This document shows positions 16,789 to 26,048 of a stretch of DNA of 64,000 nt, in pieces. How positions within the stretch are numbered: the first letter of the stretch is position 1; each line of letters opens with the position of its first letter. The notes below the pieces were generated by a model, which was not told where the DNA came from, did not search any database, and saw nothing but the letters and a program-made list of their open reading frames with translations. Position numbers and translations under genes: made by a program. Origin of the DNA: Paramoeba atlantica (taxonomy: Eukaryota; Discosea); NCBI GenBank assembly GCA_977017575.1, contig CDRNVI010000022.1, forward strand, positions 62,001-126,000, written 5' to 3'.

Positions 16789-19611
16789 TCAATAATGTCC
16801 TCGGCTTACTGGGTCTGCAGGATTATTTTCGGATGATACATAACGCGGGGATATTGCGAAGCCATGTCGTCGAAGCGTTTTCAATACTGCTTTTAATTCT
16901 GTTGTAATACCATCTGATTTTGAGACCTGTCGTTTCATCGCAGCTAAGCAGGAGGTATTGTCTATATACAAGTCGATACACGTGTCGCGATTAAAGTGAT
17001 GAACGAAGTGCTCCAAAGCAAGACGAACGGCCCTCGCCTCCGCTTTGTTGACTTCGTACTCGTATTCCTCGGGCCATTTATCTCCAGCACACAGCATTTG
17101 CCCATAATCTAAGTATAGAACGGCGCCCCATCCCTTGGACGAGGCATCTGTAAATAACGTGTGATTGTGCGGAACGGCATCTGGGTGCGGCAAAGGGGTT
17201 ACAGGAATATTACTCGTCAACTTTTTATTCCATCTGGTCAATGAGATTCCGACATAAGCAGGCAACATTGCGCGTTTAATTCCCAAATCTGGATTCCGAT
17301 TTAATGCATTTATGCGTCGTCGAACAATTTTCAATATCATGTGATACTCCGGTAACGGTTCTCCCAAAATTCCGGATGCATATATCATTCTACCTACAGC
17401 TGATTCTAAATCGTCGTATGTTATCGTACGGAAACTATGTTTTCTCAACCGTGCTACAATTTTCGGCACAAGCGCTACTTTCTTCTCGCGATGTAAATAT
17501 GACACTCCATTGAAAATATAATTTTGTTGGGGAGGAGTCCCGTGGTCTTTAAATCTTGCATTTATGAATGATGACCTGCGATCTACGAATTCACCGAACT
17601 TACTCGCCGTCTGGAAATCCCCGGCAAAACGAATTCCATCAATGTAAACATCGGCGCCTTTTACCGGAAATCTATCTTCTTTTGAACAGTATTGCGGGTC
17701 GCCAGCCAAAACTGCGGTAATCGAATGCATCAACTCTGGAGCACATCGATGTCCCATGGGCATAACTGTTAGTTCATACAAGTGGCCGTCACCTGATCGA
17801 AAACGAAATTTTGCTCTCGAGTCAATTGGAATTCCTACTTGATAAAAACTGCATGCGAGATCCCTTTTAATTCCGTAATCTTGCTTCACCTGGTGTAAAT
17901 AGTAGGCAGCATGTCGTAAAGGAATGGAAGGCACGTACGATTCCCGAATTCGAGCGTTGTCTGCTCTCGTCCATGCGATGAATCTTCTTCTTTCACAGAT
18001 ACCATCGTCACCGTCAGGCTCCACTACAGTGAATGGAATGACCCATTGATTTGTCGGGCGTTTTGTCTCTTGTTCGTGGGACACTTTCGATACAAAGCCT
18101 GCGTCAATTAACAACTGTACATCGCTTAATGGGACAGAGAAAAATTGAGGAGATTCTTTTTCTGGTTCTGGTAACAGATCAAACATTTCACGTCGTAGGT
18201 ACTCGCAGCGCTGACGCGTTTCCTCATTCATTAAACTCATGACTCGTTTGAAATTAATTTGTGGAATGTCAAATTTCACGTGTAGCGGTAAATGAAAATT
18301 CTCTTTCGTCGCTAGCTTGGTAGCTCTTTTAGTTCGCACGATAGTATGCTTGATTTTCTCCTGCGGCATGTCCCGCAGGAACTCGCGAAATAAAGACCCT
18401 GATTCTATAGCGTTTTCAGGAGGGAGGTCGCTTTTGCGGTTCCCAACGCCAAAGCTGTTGTCACTGGGTCGCTGTTGTATCGGAGGAGTGATTCGATCTC
18501 TTGATGCTTCGCCAAATTTTTCAAATCTTCCAATGTTAAGTTTCCCTGTGCTACCTCTCGAAATAGCATTGTAATTGCCCCCCTCTTGGCCGAATGAGTC
18601 CCGAACCCCGCACCTAGAATGTCGCGAATCTTGCTGTCCATCTTTCGCACTGTTGTTCGACACAGGACGTCGTAAGACTTCAGAATACGTAAGTGATCCG
18701 CTATTTCGAGAGTTCCCTGTCCCGATATGACTGTATACATTGATTTTTTCCACGGGTTGCATCTTGAGGTCTTTGTGCCTCGACCCCACCATATTATGAT
18801 CCGGTTGGAGTTTACTTCCACAAAATTTTCCTTTCGCAGGGCAGCCGTTTCGCTCCATCTCGATGCACTCTTCCAACATATTAGCATTGTGACACTTTCG
18901 TTCGCCTCCAGGTTTGATCTTAGACGACAAAGAAGGTGTGGTGTCAGCGGCGTCATTTGGTGCATCGGCTCTCCCGCTCCCTCTGCTTGCAGGGCTCGAA
19001 CAAAGAACTTGAGTGGATTTATGTTGGCACCCGCTAGGTTGAATAAGGTCATGAGATTTCTGCAGTACGTTAACCTGGTCTGCACTGATATTGGTAACAT
19101 CTGCAAGAACGTTACCGCGTGGATTGGATTTCGTTCGATTCTTCGCCACGTACAGAATCCCTGAAACCTTTCCCATAGACGCCCACGAGTTGACCAAGTC
19201 CCGCTTGCCCACATCGACGCCATGGCGTCCAGCGCTATCCGTACTTCGTGCGTTACCAAAGTCACTCCCATGAGATGCTGTGTCAACTTCCTTCTCGCTT
19301 GGTTTGATTGTTGCAAACTCAAAACTCCTCCGTATACTTGCGTCGAGTTCACCAACCTTCCGTTCAAGTTTACTGAGCTTGTCACATATTCCCCTGAAGA
19401 ATTCTTGAAACGTTTGGTTACTAGCGAGGTTTCCGCCCCAAAGCGCACCCGTTTCCGGGGGGCCGGGACACTGGCAATTTTCGGGTGGTCGTCCTATAAC
19501 GACTTTCCGCTCTGATGAGCGGTGCCAGACACCCGCGACCGAAAATCCGGCTGCTGGCGTCGATGCGGACACTGGCGTAGGATATGGTCGGGGGAACGAC
19601 AATTGAAACAC
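16789..19611 (-). CDS. DIRS-2 RT/RNase H
   Basis: RT/RNase H protein; the long open frame spans 940 codons and the domain proper occupies the last ~520. RT blocks: IKRDLACSFYQVGIP, VMPMGHRCAPELMH and ADVYIDGIRFAG. RNase H: LFTDASSKGWGAVLYL, EVNKAEARAVRLALE, IDLYIDNTS and NPADPVSR at the end. It overlaps the YR gene in another phase. Confidence 0.85.
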   Translation of the reverse strand: MFQLSFPRPYPTPVSASTPAAGFSVAGVWHRSSERKVVIGRPPENCQCPGPPETGALWGGNLASNQTFQEFFRGICDKLSKLERKVGELDASIRRSFEFATIKPSEKEVDTASHGSDFGNARSTDSAGRHGVDVGKRDLVNSWASMGKVSGILYVAKNRTKSNPRGNVLADVTNISADQVNVLQKSHDLIQPSGCQHKSTQVLCSSPASRGSGRADAPNDAADTTPSLSSKIKPGGERKCHNANMLEECIEMERNGCPAKGKFCGSKLQPDHNMVGSRHKDLKMQPVEKINVYSHIGTGNSRNSGSLTYSEVLRRPVSNNSAKDGQQDSRHSRCGVRDSFGQEGGNYNAISRGSTGKLNIGRFEKFGEASRDRITPPIQQRPSDNSFGVGNRKSDLPPENAIESGSLFREFLRDMPQEKIKHTIVRTKRATKLATKENFHLPLHVKFDIPQINFKRVMSLMNEETRQRCEYLRREMFDLLPEPEKESPQFFSVPLSDVQLLIDAGFVSKVSHEQETKRPTNQWVIPFTVVEPDGDDGICERRRFIAWTRADNARIRESYVPSIPLRHAAYYLHQVKQDYGIKRDLACSFYQVGIPIDSRAKFRFRSGDGHLYELTVMPMGHRCAPELMHSITAVLAGDPQYCSKEDRFPVKGADVYIDGIRFAGDFQTASKFGEFVDRRSSFINARFKDHGTPPQQNYIFNGVSYLHREKKVALVPKIVARLRKHSFRTITYDDLESAVGRMIYASGILGEPLPEYHMILKIVRRRINALNRNPDLGIKRAMLPAYVGISLTRWNKKLTSNIPVTPLPHPDAVPHNHTLFTDASSKGWGAVLYLDYGQMLCAGDKWPEEYEYEVNKAEARAVRLALEHFVHHFNRDTCIDLYIDNTSCLAAMKRQVSKSDGITTELKAVLKTLRRHGFAISPRYVSSENNPADPVSRGHY
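18405..19448 (-). CDS. DIRS-2 tyrosine recombinase
   Basis: This ~347-residue YR has the conserved Arg in SASRWSETAALR, the GTHSAKRGAI His/Arg box and LLRYNSDPV with the nucleophile Tyr. It probably recombines the element at split-repeat junctions. Confidence 0.85.
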   Translation of the reverse strand: MRFGAETSLVTKRFKNSSGEYVTSSVNLNGRLVNSTQVYGGVLSLQQSNQARRKLTQHLMGVTLVTHEVRIALDAMASMWASGTWSTRGRLWERFQGFCTWRRIERNPIHAVTFLQMLPISVQTRLTYCRNLMTLFNLAGANINPLKFFVRALQAEGAGEPMHQMTPLTPHLLCRLRSNLEANESVTMLICWKSASRWSETAALRKENFVEVNSNRIIIWWGRGTKTSRCNPWKKSMYTVISGQGTLEIADHLRILKSYDVLCRTTVRKMDSKIRDILGAGFGTHSAKRGAITMLFREVAQGNLTLEDLKNLAKHQEIESLLRYNSDPVTTALALGTAKATSLLKTL

Positions 19612-20606
19612 AATAAACGATTACGGTAAGGTGGCCCACCGGGAAATATGTTGGCTTGCATCGACGGTCCCGGTGGTGGTGGTGGTGGTGGTGGGAAACC
19701 TTGGAACGGTGGTGGGTAATAGGGCGCAGAAAAGTTCGCAGCGTAATACTTCTTCTTGGCTTTATCCCGTTCAGTCAATTGGTCTGCTACGTGCTGGTAA
19801 AATTTGTCATTAGAACGTTCATCCTTGCTAATTTTACGGTGTACATCTTCAACGTCAATTTTTCGGGCGCGCCAGTAAGCGTCTCGCAAGCTTTGTACGA
19901 TTGCGTTTCCTAACTCAATAAATGTACCCTTGTTCCAATCTTGCGTTTGACGCGCTAGTAAGATCCATCTGCCCAATAAATTGTCAAAGTTGCGCTCTTG
20001 CTGCTTTACAAAATTTTTATCATAAAAATACTGGTTTAAGCGCAATCCGAATTCGGGTGCCTCTCGCAATTCCCTCATCAGGTCTCTGATCTTGAATCCA
20101 TCATCATTGCGTGCATTTATCCATGCTTCGTAGGTCACGGGTTCGTAATGTTGAAGCTTGAGCGACGGCGGAACTGTTTCTTGTCCAGAGACTTCTTGGC
20201 TACCATACTGTGGCGGAAGGGGCCGTCCTCCACCAAGAGATGGTGCTTGTTGAACACTCAGCGATGCGTGTTCTTGATCCAAAATTTCGATAACGTAATA
20301 ATTCAATTCCGCATGCGGAAACGGATATTCTGTAGTAAGGTCGTCTTCCCAAACTGCCCAGATCTCAATACCATCTCGTCGGGCCTTTCCATGAGATGTT
20401 GTTAGTGGCGCAGAGGGGCTGTCTTTACGGCGCCAGGAGGCTTTCAAATGTACTGTGGCCGGCTCCGTCGTACACGTCAAAAGTTTTTCGCATACATTGG
20501 ACACAACGGCATTTAGGTCTTTGTTTCGAAGTGGTTCACTCGGTATTTGCTGTCCAGTCGGGGAAGAGCTTCTTGACGATACTTGTTGGGTAGAATCGGA
20601 AGTCAT
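19494..20606 (-). CDS. DIRS-2 Gag-like protein
   Basis: Gag-like protein of 370 residues whose ATG (20604-20606) directly abuts repeat A1. It has FKIRDLMRELREAPEFGLRL, shared with the DIRS-1 Gag, a Pro-rich run near residue 300, and a zinc knuckle CFNCRSPDHILRQC near the end. Confidence 0.8.
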   Translation of the reverse strand: MTSDSTQQVSSRSSSPTGQQIPSEPLRNKDLNAVVSNVCEKLLTCTTEPATVHLKASWRRKDSPSAPLTTSHGKARRDGIEIWAVWEDDLTTEYPFPHAELNYYVIEILDQEHASLSVQQAPSLGGGRPLPPQYGSQEVSGQETVPPSLKLQHYEPVTYEAWINARNDDGFKIRDLMRELREAPEFGLRLNQYFYDKNFVKQQERNFDNLLGRWILLARQTQDWNKGTFIELGNAIVQSLRDAYWRARKIDVEDVHRKISKDERSNDKFYQHVADQLTERDKAKKKYYAANFSAPYYPPPFQGFPPPPPPPPGPSMQANIFPGGPPYRNRLLCFNCRSPDHILRQCPHRRQQPDFRSRVSGTAHQSGKSL

Positions 20607-20824
20607 GGCAAACTTTTCGTCGCGGAAATATGAAACAATATTCTTATATCAATCTTCATGCTAATACATATTCACATGTACATTAATGTTATCTCACAAG
20701 TTGAATTTCAAAAACATGCGTACAATGCCCGCCGGCTATTCGGCAAAATAGCTCAATCATGTAAATTCAAAATCAATATTAAAATCAAAATAATGCGCTG
20801 GACAATTCTTATCGTAAACTCTTA
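20607..20824 (-). repeat. DIRS-2 split repeat A1
   Basis: Left end of DIRS-2 in element orientation and identical to A2 at 16001-16218. It probably holds the promoter, because the Gag start follows at once. Confidence 0.9.
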
Positions 20825-21083
20825 ACCTTACCCCCCCTGAAAAGTTGAAAAGTTGGGTAGGGGAAAGCAGGAAAGTAGGGAGAAAGGTGGGAAAAGTATG
20901 TCAAGAGGTGAGAAAGAGGAGAAAGAGAGAGAAAAAGTTTCTTTATTTGCATAAAAACAATAAAAAAAAAAAAAAAAAAGAGGAAGTAAAAGGAAAGAAA
21001 AAAAAAAGGGAAAGAAGTTGAGCAAGTAGGAAAGTAAGTGAGAAAGTCATACCGTACATACATATATAAAAAAAAAAAAAAAA
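20825..21083 (+). repeat. Purine-rich LINE tail ending in poly(A)
   Basis: A/G-rich non-coding DNA with an internal A-run (about 20961-20979) and a terminal A-run (21069-21083). The end (GTTGAGCAAGTAGGAAAGT, then GTCATACCGTACATAC) matches the inverted piece in DIRS-2 at 16560-16640, and partly 55400-55440. It is the 3' end of a LINE copy whose body is not present here. Confidence 0.55.
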
Positions 21084-21098
21084 GATTTAAAGATCTTT

Positions 21099-21130
21099 AA
21101 CGATAAAGATACAGTTTCTGTACCTTGTTG
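21099..21130 (+). promoter_or_regulatory. Spliced-leader-like 5' end of LINE-A2
   Basis: A 32-nt leader: AACGATAAAG, then ATACAGTTTC, then TGTACCTTGTTG. It recurs at the 5' ends of A3, A6, A7, A9, A10 and LINE-B1. It resembles the kinetoplastid and diplonemid spliced leader, especially ACAGTTTCTGTAC. TACAG-TTT-CTGTA can form a small hairpin. Confidence 0.65.
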
Positions 21131-21180
21131 AATTATTTTTCTTCATTTCAATTACTTTTCAGGCACGAGCCTCCCCCCCT

Positions 21181-22585
21181 ATGCCCGACGCCGACAAAAC
21201 GACGACCCATTCCACGACACACCCCGAAGCAAAGCGAGAATCAAACTTTGGTGACGAGGCCGCCTCACACGAATTGGGTTCTTGGGATCAATTTGAAGCG
21301 AACAAACACCTCACGATCGGGGAAAGCACATATGATGAGGCGCTGTATACTACTAAACTTCCTGACGATCTTCCGCCGGAATTGACACAGCGATCCGAAG
21401 AAATCGCTCGAAGTATCATCAAATCGCGCGCAGGCCCTACACCAGATACGGGGAACGTTGAAGGAATGTCGGAAGCGGATGTTCACTCCAATGTTCGTCA
21501 TGATGAGGAATTAAACTCTGTTCTCAAGTTCTCCGGACTAGGAACCTCTTCACCCAGCCAACTCACGATTTCAAATCAGGCTGTGAAAGGGAAATATCTC
21601 CGAAAAACTAATCAGAATGGTTACAACTATGACGAGCAAAGAGTCATTTTCCCTGACCTCACGCCACAGGACCTGGATTTTACTGTCAGCAGAAGCCCTG
21701 GAGGCCGAAAAAAGAAAAAGCACCCCAAGAGCGACCGTCACTCCCGAGTAGACCTAGAGTCCGAAACCGACAGTGGAGATGGTGCAGTCCCAGAATGCCC
21801 TCCCAACGACAGCGCTTCTGAATCCCCAGATGGAAAACGCAAGCGTCGCGAGCTTACCACCGAAACGGCCAATGGCTTATCGACCGCAAATGTGACGACG
21901 GACACCCAACAGACCAAAGAGCGAAACTGTCCAGTGGAGACGTGTACATGGAAGACGGGGCCACACGGTGGCCAATGGCGAGCTTTTTATAACCATGTTG
22001 CCCACAAGCACTGGGAGGAAGTCTCAGACTCTTGGTGGACAGGGGAAGGGAGATTTCTGTGTGTAAAATGCTGCAGACACTATGACTTAGGAAAGCAAGA
22101 ATCCCATGAGAAACATTGCGAGCTTCAACTCTCACCCTCTCAACTCTCACGCTCTCGAGAACAGAAAGCACCCGTTGCCCCTACCAATTCTGCAACCACT
22201 ACTCCCTCAGAGCGCGCCGCCCAAACCGAAGTCGTCACCTTACCTGCACAGACAGCCGCTGACCTAGAGGCCAAGAATGGAAAGATGAGTATCGACGAAC
22301 CTCTGCCGCCCCTAGCCTCCATATGCTCCGCGCCTATCAACACCTGCAAGGATATTCCAAACAGTTGCCGACAAGCATGGGCGAAAATATTCTGCGAATG
22401 TCTATCCTCAGCTGTCCGGGAAAACACGACTAAGGCTTGGACGCTCCTTGCAATGTTGCCAAAGTGTGTGTTGCCGGCCCCAAGGCGCGGAGGTCATAGG
22501 GCGAAAACTTCTTACGCTTCACACGTCCGGAAATGTCTAGCCAAATGGTCGTCAAAACAATATCTATCACTTTGGAACGAAACAT
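21181..22585 (+). CDS. LINE-A2 N-terminal region with C2H2 zinc finger
   Basis: The frame runs from the first ATG after the leader (21181). About 200 residues are acidic and Ser-rich. Near residue 245 a C2H2-type region follows: CPVETCTWKTGPHGGQW...YNHVAHKHW, then GRFLCVKC...HEKHC. These fingers probably bind target DNA, as in other RLE LINEs. The conserved block TLLAMLPKCVLPAPRRGG leads to the RT. The frame stays open to 22623, but the last ~12 codons enter the intervening segment. Confidence 0.8.
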
Positions 22586-22601
22586 GTAAGACTTTGAATC
22601 G

Positions 22602-22992
22602 AAATCCACGCCGCGGGGCATAATAAATAACATGTATCGAATAGTAAACAAAGAAACAACTAAAATGTATCTGATTGCTCACAAGCCCTATTTCCCAATC
22701 TCAAAACATAACATCAACATTAAACTGTAAATAATATGTTCTCACGACAATTTTAGGCCTGCAAACATATATGTCACTGTCGCTCTGTTAACGGGGTTCC
22801 CCCCACCGGAACCCTCGACCAACCTGCCCAAAAACTTTTGAAACGTAAGTAGAAAAAATAGCCTACCAAGAATATAAAGAATGAATAATGAAATTACAAC
22901 ACTATTTGAAACAAATCATAATTTGAAGAAATTATGTGCCCCGAAGGGCCAAGCAGGCATAAACAACTCCCTGCCCCGCGGCTAAATTTCCA
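22602..22992. repeat. Intervening segment in LINE-A2
   Basis: Same insert and site as in LINE-A1 (11870-12260). Its outer inverted arms are GAAAT...CCGCGGGGCA and TGCCCCGCGG...ATTTC. GT at 22586 and AG at 23007 exist, but joining them gives the wrong phase, so a simple intron is not supported. Its presence in both copies shows it passed through an RNA stage or was spread by DNA recombination. Probably a solo DIRS-type repeat. Confidence 0.5.
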
Positions 22993-23005
22993 AACGTGGA
23001 CTATT

Positions 23006-25576
23006 AGTAAGAAACGTGCTGCGCAAGCAACAAGCCTAGAAGACGAGGAGAAGAAAGCGTGTCTTCGCGCGGAGCGACTGGCCCGCGACGGAGAACTTTC
23101 TCGCGCCATGACCGCACTGACTTCTTCGCCGCTAGCACCAGACGACGACAACAAGTACGCCAAACTTCAGGTCAAACACCCCCCACGAATCTCCGCATCC
23201 ACAACATCCCCCAGCTTAACTCCGGAAACAGAACCGCTCAAAGTCACCGAGGAAGAAGTCGCAGCTGCGCTCTCAACCTTCCACAGAGGATCATCAGGTG
23301 GCGCACTTTGCCTCCGCCCAGAACACGTGCAAGCGGCAATGCAATATCACAATGACGGGCACACAAATCCACTGGGCACGCTCACAAATTTCACCAACCA
23401 TATGCTCGCTGGGAAGTTACCACTCGACGTTCAAGACCACTTTGCCGGAGGAAGGCTATGTGCTTTGGAAAAGGGAGAACACGACGTGCGCCCAATAGCC
23501 GCTGGAGAAACGCTCCGCCGTCTGGTGAGTAAAGTGGCCTGCCTATCAGTAAAAGCGCGAGCCCGCAAAATTTTCAAAGGCCACCAGTACGGGGTAGCCA
23601 CGCCCGCCGGGGCCGAGCGAGTTATACATCTGTGTCGCCAGGCCTTTGCTGCTCGCACGGAAGATGACGACTTTGTTCTCTGTAAAATCGACCTACGTAA
23701 TGCCTTCAACCAAGTTTCAAGGGACTGGTTCATAGCACTAACACGCGAGCATTTCCCCACGCTTACTCCTTACGTCGAATGGTGCTACACTTCGGAAAGT
23801 AAGCTTACCTTTGGAACACGCGTTATTAAATCTCGTGAGGGTGTCCAGCAAGGGGACCCTTTGGGCCCTCTTCTTTTCTCGTTAGTCATGAGGGAAGTCG
23901 CCCCAGAAATTCACGCAGCAGCCCCCAAATTAGACCTAAACCTCTGGTACCTGGATGATGGCGTTTTGGCTGGCACTTCCTGTGATGTGCGACACGCGTT
24001 CGACGTTATCGAAATGAAGGGTCCACAATGGGGCCTACACCTCAACGCTGCAAAATGTGAGATTATTACCCACCCAGCATCTTCTCATCGTTCTTCTGTT
24101 TTTCCCGATCTCCCTGGCCCTAACAAAAACCTCGAAGGCAATTTTTACATTCTGGGAAGCCCCGTTGGATCGCCAGAGTTTTGTCGTGAATATCTCGTCA
24201 ACAATGCAGTCGAAATGGCAGAAGATTCTCTGGACGCTATAACGCACCTCGAAGACCCCCAGGTTGCCTTATCCCTCATTCGTCACTGCACTGGCTTCTG
24301 CCAGATGGTTTACTCCCTACGAACAACCCCAACATCTGAACTTCGGGATCTCTGTCGGCGCTTGGACGACGCCGCGCAACGCGCGGTAGAGAACTTTTTC
24401 CGTCCGCTGACCCCCGAGGCCCGCCGTCAAACACAACGAAACAAGCGATTTGGCGGGTTAGGACTCCGTTCCGCGGAAGAGCACTCTACTTCAGCCTATA
24501 TCGCCTCTGTCGCATTTGCATCGGAGCTAGATCGCTGGGACCCCACGGAGGCAGAAGGTTTCGAAGAAGCCGTAAGCGATGTCAATAAAAGGGTGGGGAA
24601 AGACATCGTAGACATTCAATCAGGGAGAATACTGAAAGGTTTCGCCTTGTCATCCACTCCGCCTTTCAGTAAACGTGGCATTATAGAATCCAGTACCGAA
24701 TCAGTAATCCCTCGGCAACGAGATCTAAGCGATGCAATCTCATCTCACGAGTTTCATCAAGCACTCTCCCTCGCTGACCCACGTACGAGGGCTCGATGGA
24801 TTTCGGAAACGGGGCACGGAGCAGCAGAATGGGCTTTTGTATTGCCGTCGAAAAAGAACGGCCACGCTTATACCCCAACCGAGTTTCGGACTCTGGTACG
24901 TTGGTGGCTAGGGGAGCAAATATATCCGGGTCCCCGATCTTGTCCCATGGAGAAGTGCACCCAACCGTTGGGTCCTGAGGGCGATCACGCATTGGCTTGC
25001 AAAAGTGGACATGGTATCACCTCGCGGCATAATGCCCTGGCCGCAGAATTTTCTTCTGAATGTTCTAAGGCTGGGTTCACTACCCAGAGGGAAATGAGCT
25101 TGGGAAACAAGGGGCCCGGGGGCGCCCTCACCAGGCCTGGTGATGTCTTCATTAAAAATTTCGGGCTTGGCGAGGGTCTTGTGCTTGACTTTGCCGTCAC
25201 CCATGTACAGCAACAAAAATATACGGGCTCAGTCCGTGACGCTAACGGGGTGACGGCCGGGTCATTTGCGGAGCGCTATGCTACCGAAAACAAGAGAAGA
25301 CAACGGGAAGAGGCTAACACGGCTGGGTACAAGTTCGCGGCAATGGTAGTAGAGTCCTATGGCGCCTGGAGTCCCAGCGCCATGGCGGTTCTTAGGGAAA
25401 TTTCAACTAGAAAGTCGGCGAACTCAGGGGATACCCTCCCTAAAAGCGATGCCTTGCATCACCTCCTTTCATCTCTCAACATTACCCTCATGAGGTCGCA
25501 AGCTCGCATGCTTGTATTACGATCCCCAGCGGCGGCCCCTGACACAGTGCTCTTAGGTTACGGAAAAGAGGAGTAG
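23006..25576 (+). CDS. LINE-A2 RT and restriction-like endonuclease
   Basis: Reverse transcriptase plus endonuclease for target-primed insertion; the frame is open from 22934. RT: motif A KIDLRNAFNQVSRDW (Asp near residue 253 of the open frame), motif B GVQQGDPLGPLLFS, motif C WYLDDGV (near 339-342). C-terminal: TPTEFRTLVRWWLG, CPMEKC...GDHALACKSGHG...RHN (zinc-type), then RPGDVF (~733) and LDFAVTHV (~751), the catalytic acidic residues. All key residues are intact. The frame upstream of ~23006 is probably the intervening segment, so the functional start is unclear. Confidence 0.85.
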   Translation, partial: SKKRAAQATSLEDEEKKACLRAERLARDGELSRAMTALTSSPLAPDDDNKYAKLQVKHPPRISASTTSPSLTPETEPLKVTEEEVAAALSTFHRGSSGGALCLRPEHVQAAMQYHNDGHTNPLGTLTNFTNHMLAGKLPLDVQDHFAGGRLCALEKGEHDVRPIAAGETLRRLVSKVACLSVKARARKIFKGHQYGVATPAGAERVIHLCRQAFAARTEDDDFVLCKIDLRNAFNQVSRDWFIALTREHFPTLTPYVEWCYTSESKLTFGTRVIKSREGVQQGDPLGPLLFSLVMREVAPEIHAAAPKLDLNLWYLDDGVLAGTSCDVRHAFDVIEMKGPQWGLHLNAAKCEIITHPASSHRSSVFPDLPGPNKNLEGNFYILGSPVGSPEFCREYLVNNAVEMAEDSLDAITHLEDPQVALSLIRHCTGFCQMVYSLRTTPTSELRDLCRRLDDAAQRAVENFFRPLTPEARRQTQRNKRFGGLGLRSAEEHSTSAYIASVAFASELDRWDPTEAEGFEEAVSDVNKRVGKDIVDIQSGRILKGFALSSTPPFSKRGIIESSTESVIPRQRDLSDAISSHEFHQALSLADPRTRARWISETGHGAAEWAFVLPSKKNGHAYTPTEFRTLVRWWLGEQIYPGPRSCPMEKCTQPLGPEGDHALACKSGHGITSRHNALAAEFSSECSKAGFTTQREMSLGNKGPGGALTRPGDVFIKNFGLGEGLVLDFAVTHVQQQKYTGSVRDANGVTAGSFAERYATENKRRQREEANTAGYKFAAMVVESYGAWSPSAMAVLREISTRKSANSGDTLPKSDALHHLLSSLNITLMRSQARMLVLRSPAAAPDTVLLGYGKEE

Positions 25577-25961
25577 GAGCTCAGTAGGAAAGAGAAGGAG
25601 TCGGTGTCAAGACCTCGTTTCTATTTGCTGGTTTTCTCGGGTGGTTTCTTTTTGGGGCTTTGGGTATTCGTTTTTTGGGGAAGGTTTTTTTTTGGGGGTG
25701 GGAACGGGTTCTTATTTGCTGTTTTTTGGGCCGTTTGCTCGGTTGAACATTCTTTTACTTTTCGTACAGTTGCTTGTTTCTATTTTGAGCCTAACTTTAA
25801 AAAAACGAAAATGTGAAATTGCTAATTTTAGTGCTTGTTTACAAATCATATACCCCCCCCAATGGACCTACTTGGTTCGTCTACTGAGTAAAAATATAGA
25901 GGCAATGCCGCGTTTTATACTTCTCCCCCCCTATTTATTGCAAAAAAAAAAAAAAAAAAAA
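25577..25961 (+). other. LINE-A2 3' untranslated region and poly(A)
   Basis: It is GT-rich (TTTTTTGGGGAAGG) and then AT-rich, with TACCCCCCCCAATGGACCTA and ACTTGGTTCGTCTACTGAGT near the end, and A-run 25942-25961. Shared with LINE-A1 (14845-15232). It lacks the hairpin-type 3' region of the A3 subfamily. Confidence 0.7.
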
Positions 25962-25968
25962 AATCTTT

Positions 25969-26000
25969 AACGATAAAGATACAGTTTCTGTACCTTGTTG
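25969..26000 (+). promoter_or_regulatory. Spliced-leader-like 5' end of LINE-A3
   Basis: Same 32-nt leader as at 21099, preceded by TCTTT and the A-run of LINE-A2. Confidence 0.65.
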
Positions 26001-26048
26001 AATTATTTTCCTTATTCCATCTTTTTCCAGGTACGCAGTTCCTTCTAT

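Larger units (their letters stand above)
15740..20824 (-). mobile_element. DIRS-2: complete-looking DIRS-group element with split direct repeats
   Basis: Read on the minus strand the order is A1 (20824-20607), Gag, YR, RT/RNase H, B1 (16458-16220), A2 (16218-16001), B2 (15978-15740). This is the A1-genes-B1-A2-B2 split-repeat layout known from PAT-like DIRS elements. A1 and A2 (218 bp), and B1 and B2 (239 bp), look identical, so the insertion is young. It looks whole, with all three genes open. It lies in LINE-A sequence. T-rich tails of another retroelement lie between the RT gene and B1. Confidence 0.9.
21084..25961 (+). mobile_element. LINE-A2, full-length
   Basis: The spliced-leader-like 5' end lies at 21099-21130, after the A-run of the preceding unit. 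It is followed by a short leader ending in a pyrimidine tract and CAG, an N-terminal frame (21181-22623), an intervening segment (22602-22992), the RT/endonuclease frame (to 25576), a 365-bp 3' region and an A-run (25942-25961). It is the parental-type copy for the truncated LINE-A1. It belongs to the RLE-bearing LINEs (R2/R4/CRE/NeSL group). Confidence 0.85.

Noticed and set aside
21099-21130. SL RNA gene
   Set aside because: No GT donor follows the presumed exon end, and the sequence runs on into LINE leader. It looks like a retroposed leader, not a gene.
22586-23007. GT-AG intron in LINE-A2
   Set aside because: The ends fit, but the joined phase is wrong and the truncated copy LINE-A1 retains it. 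An inserted repeat explains it better.
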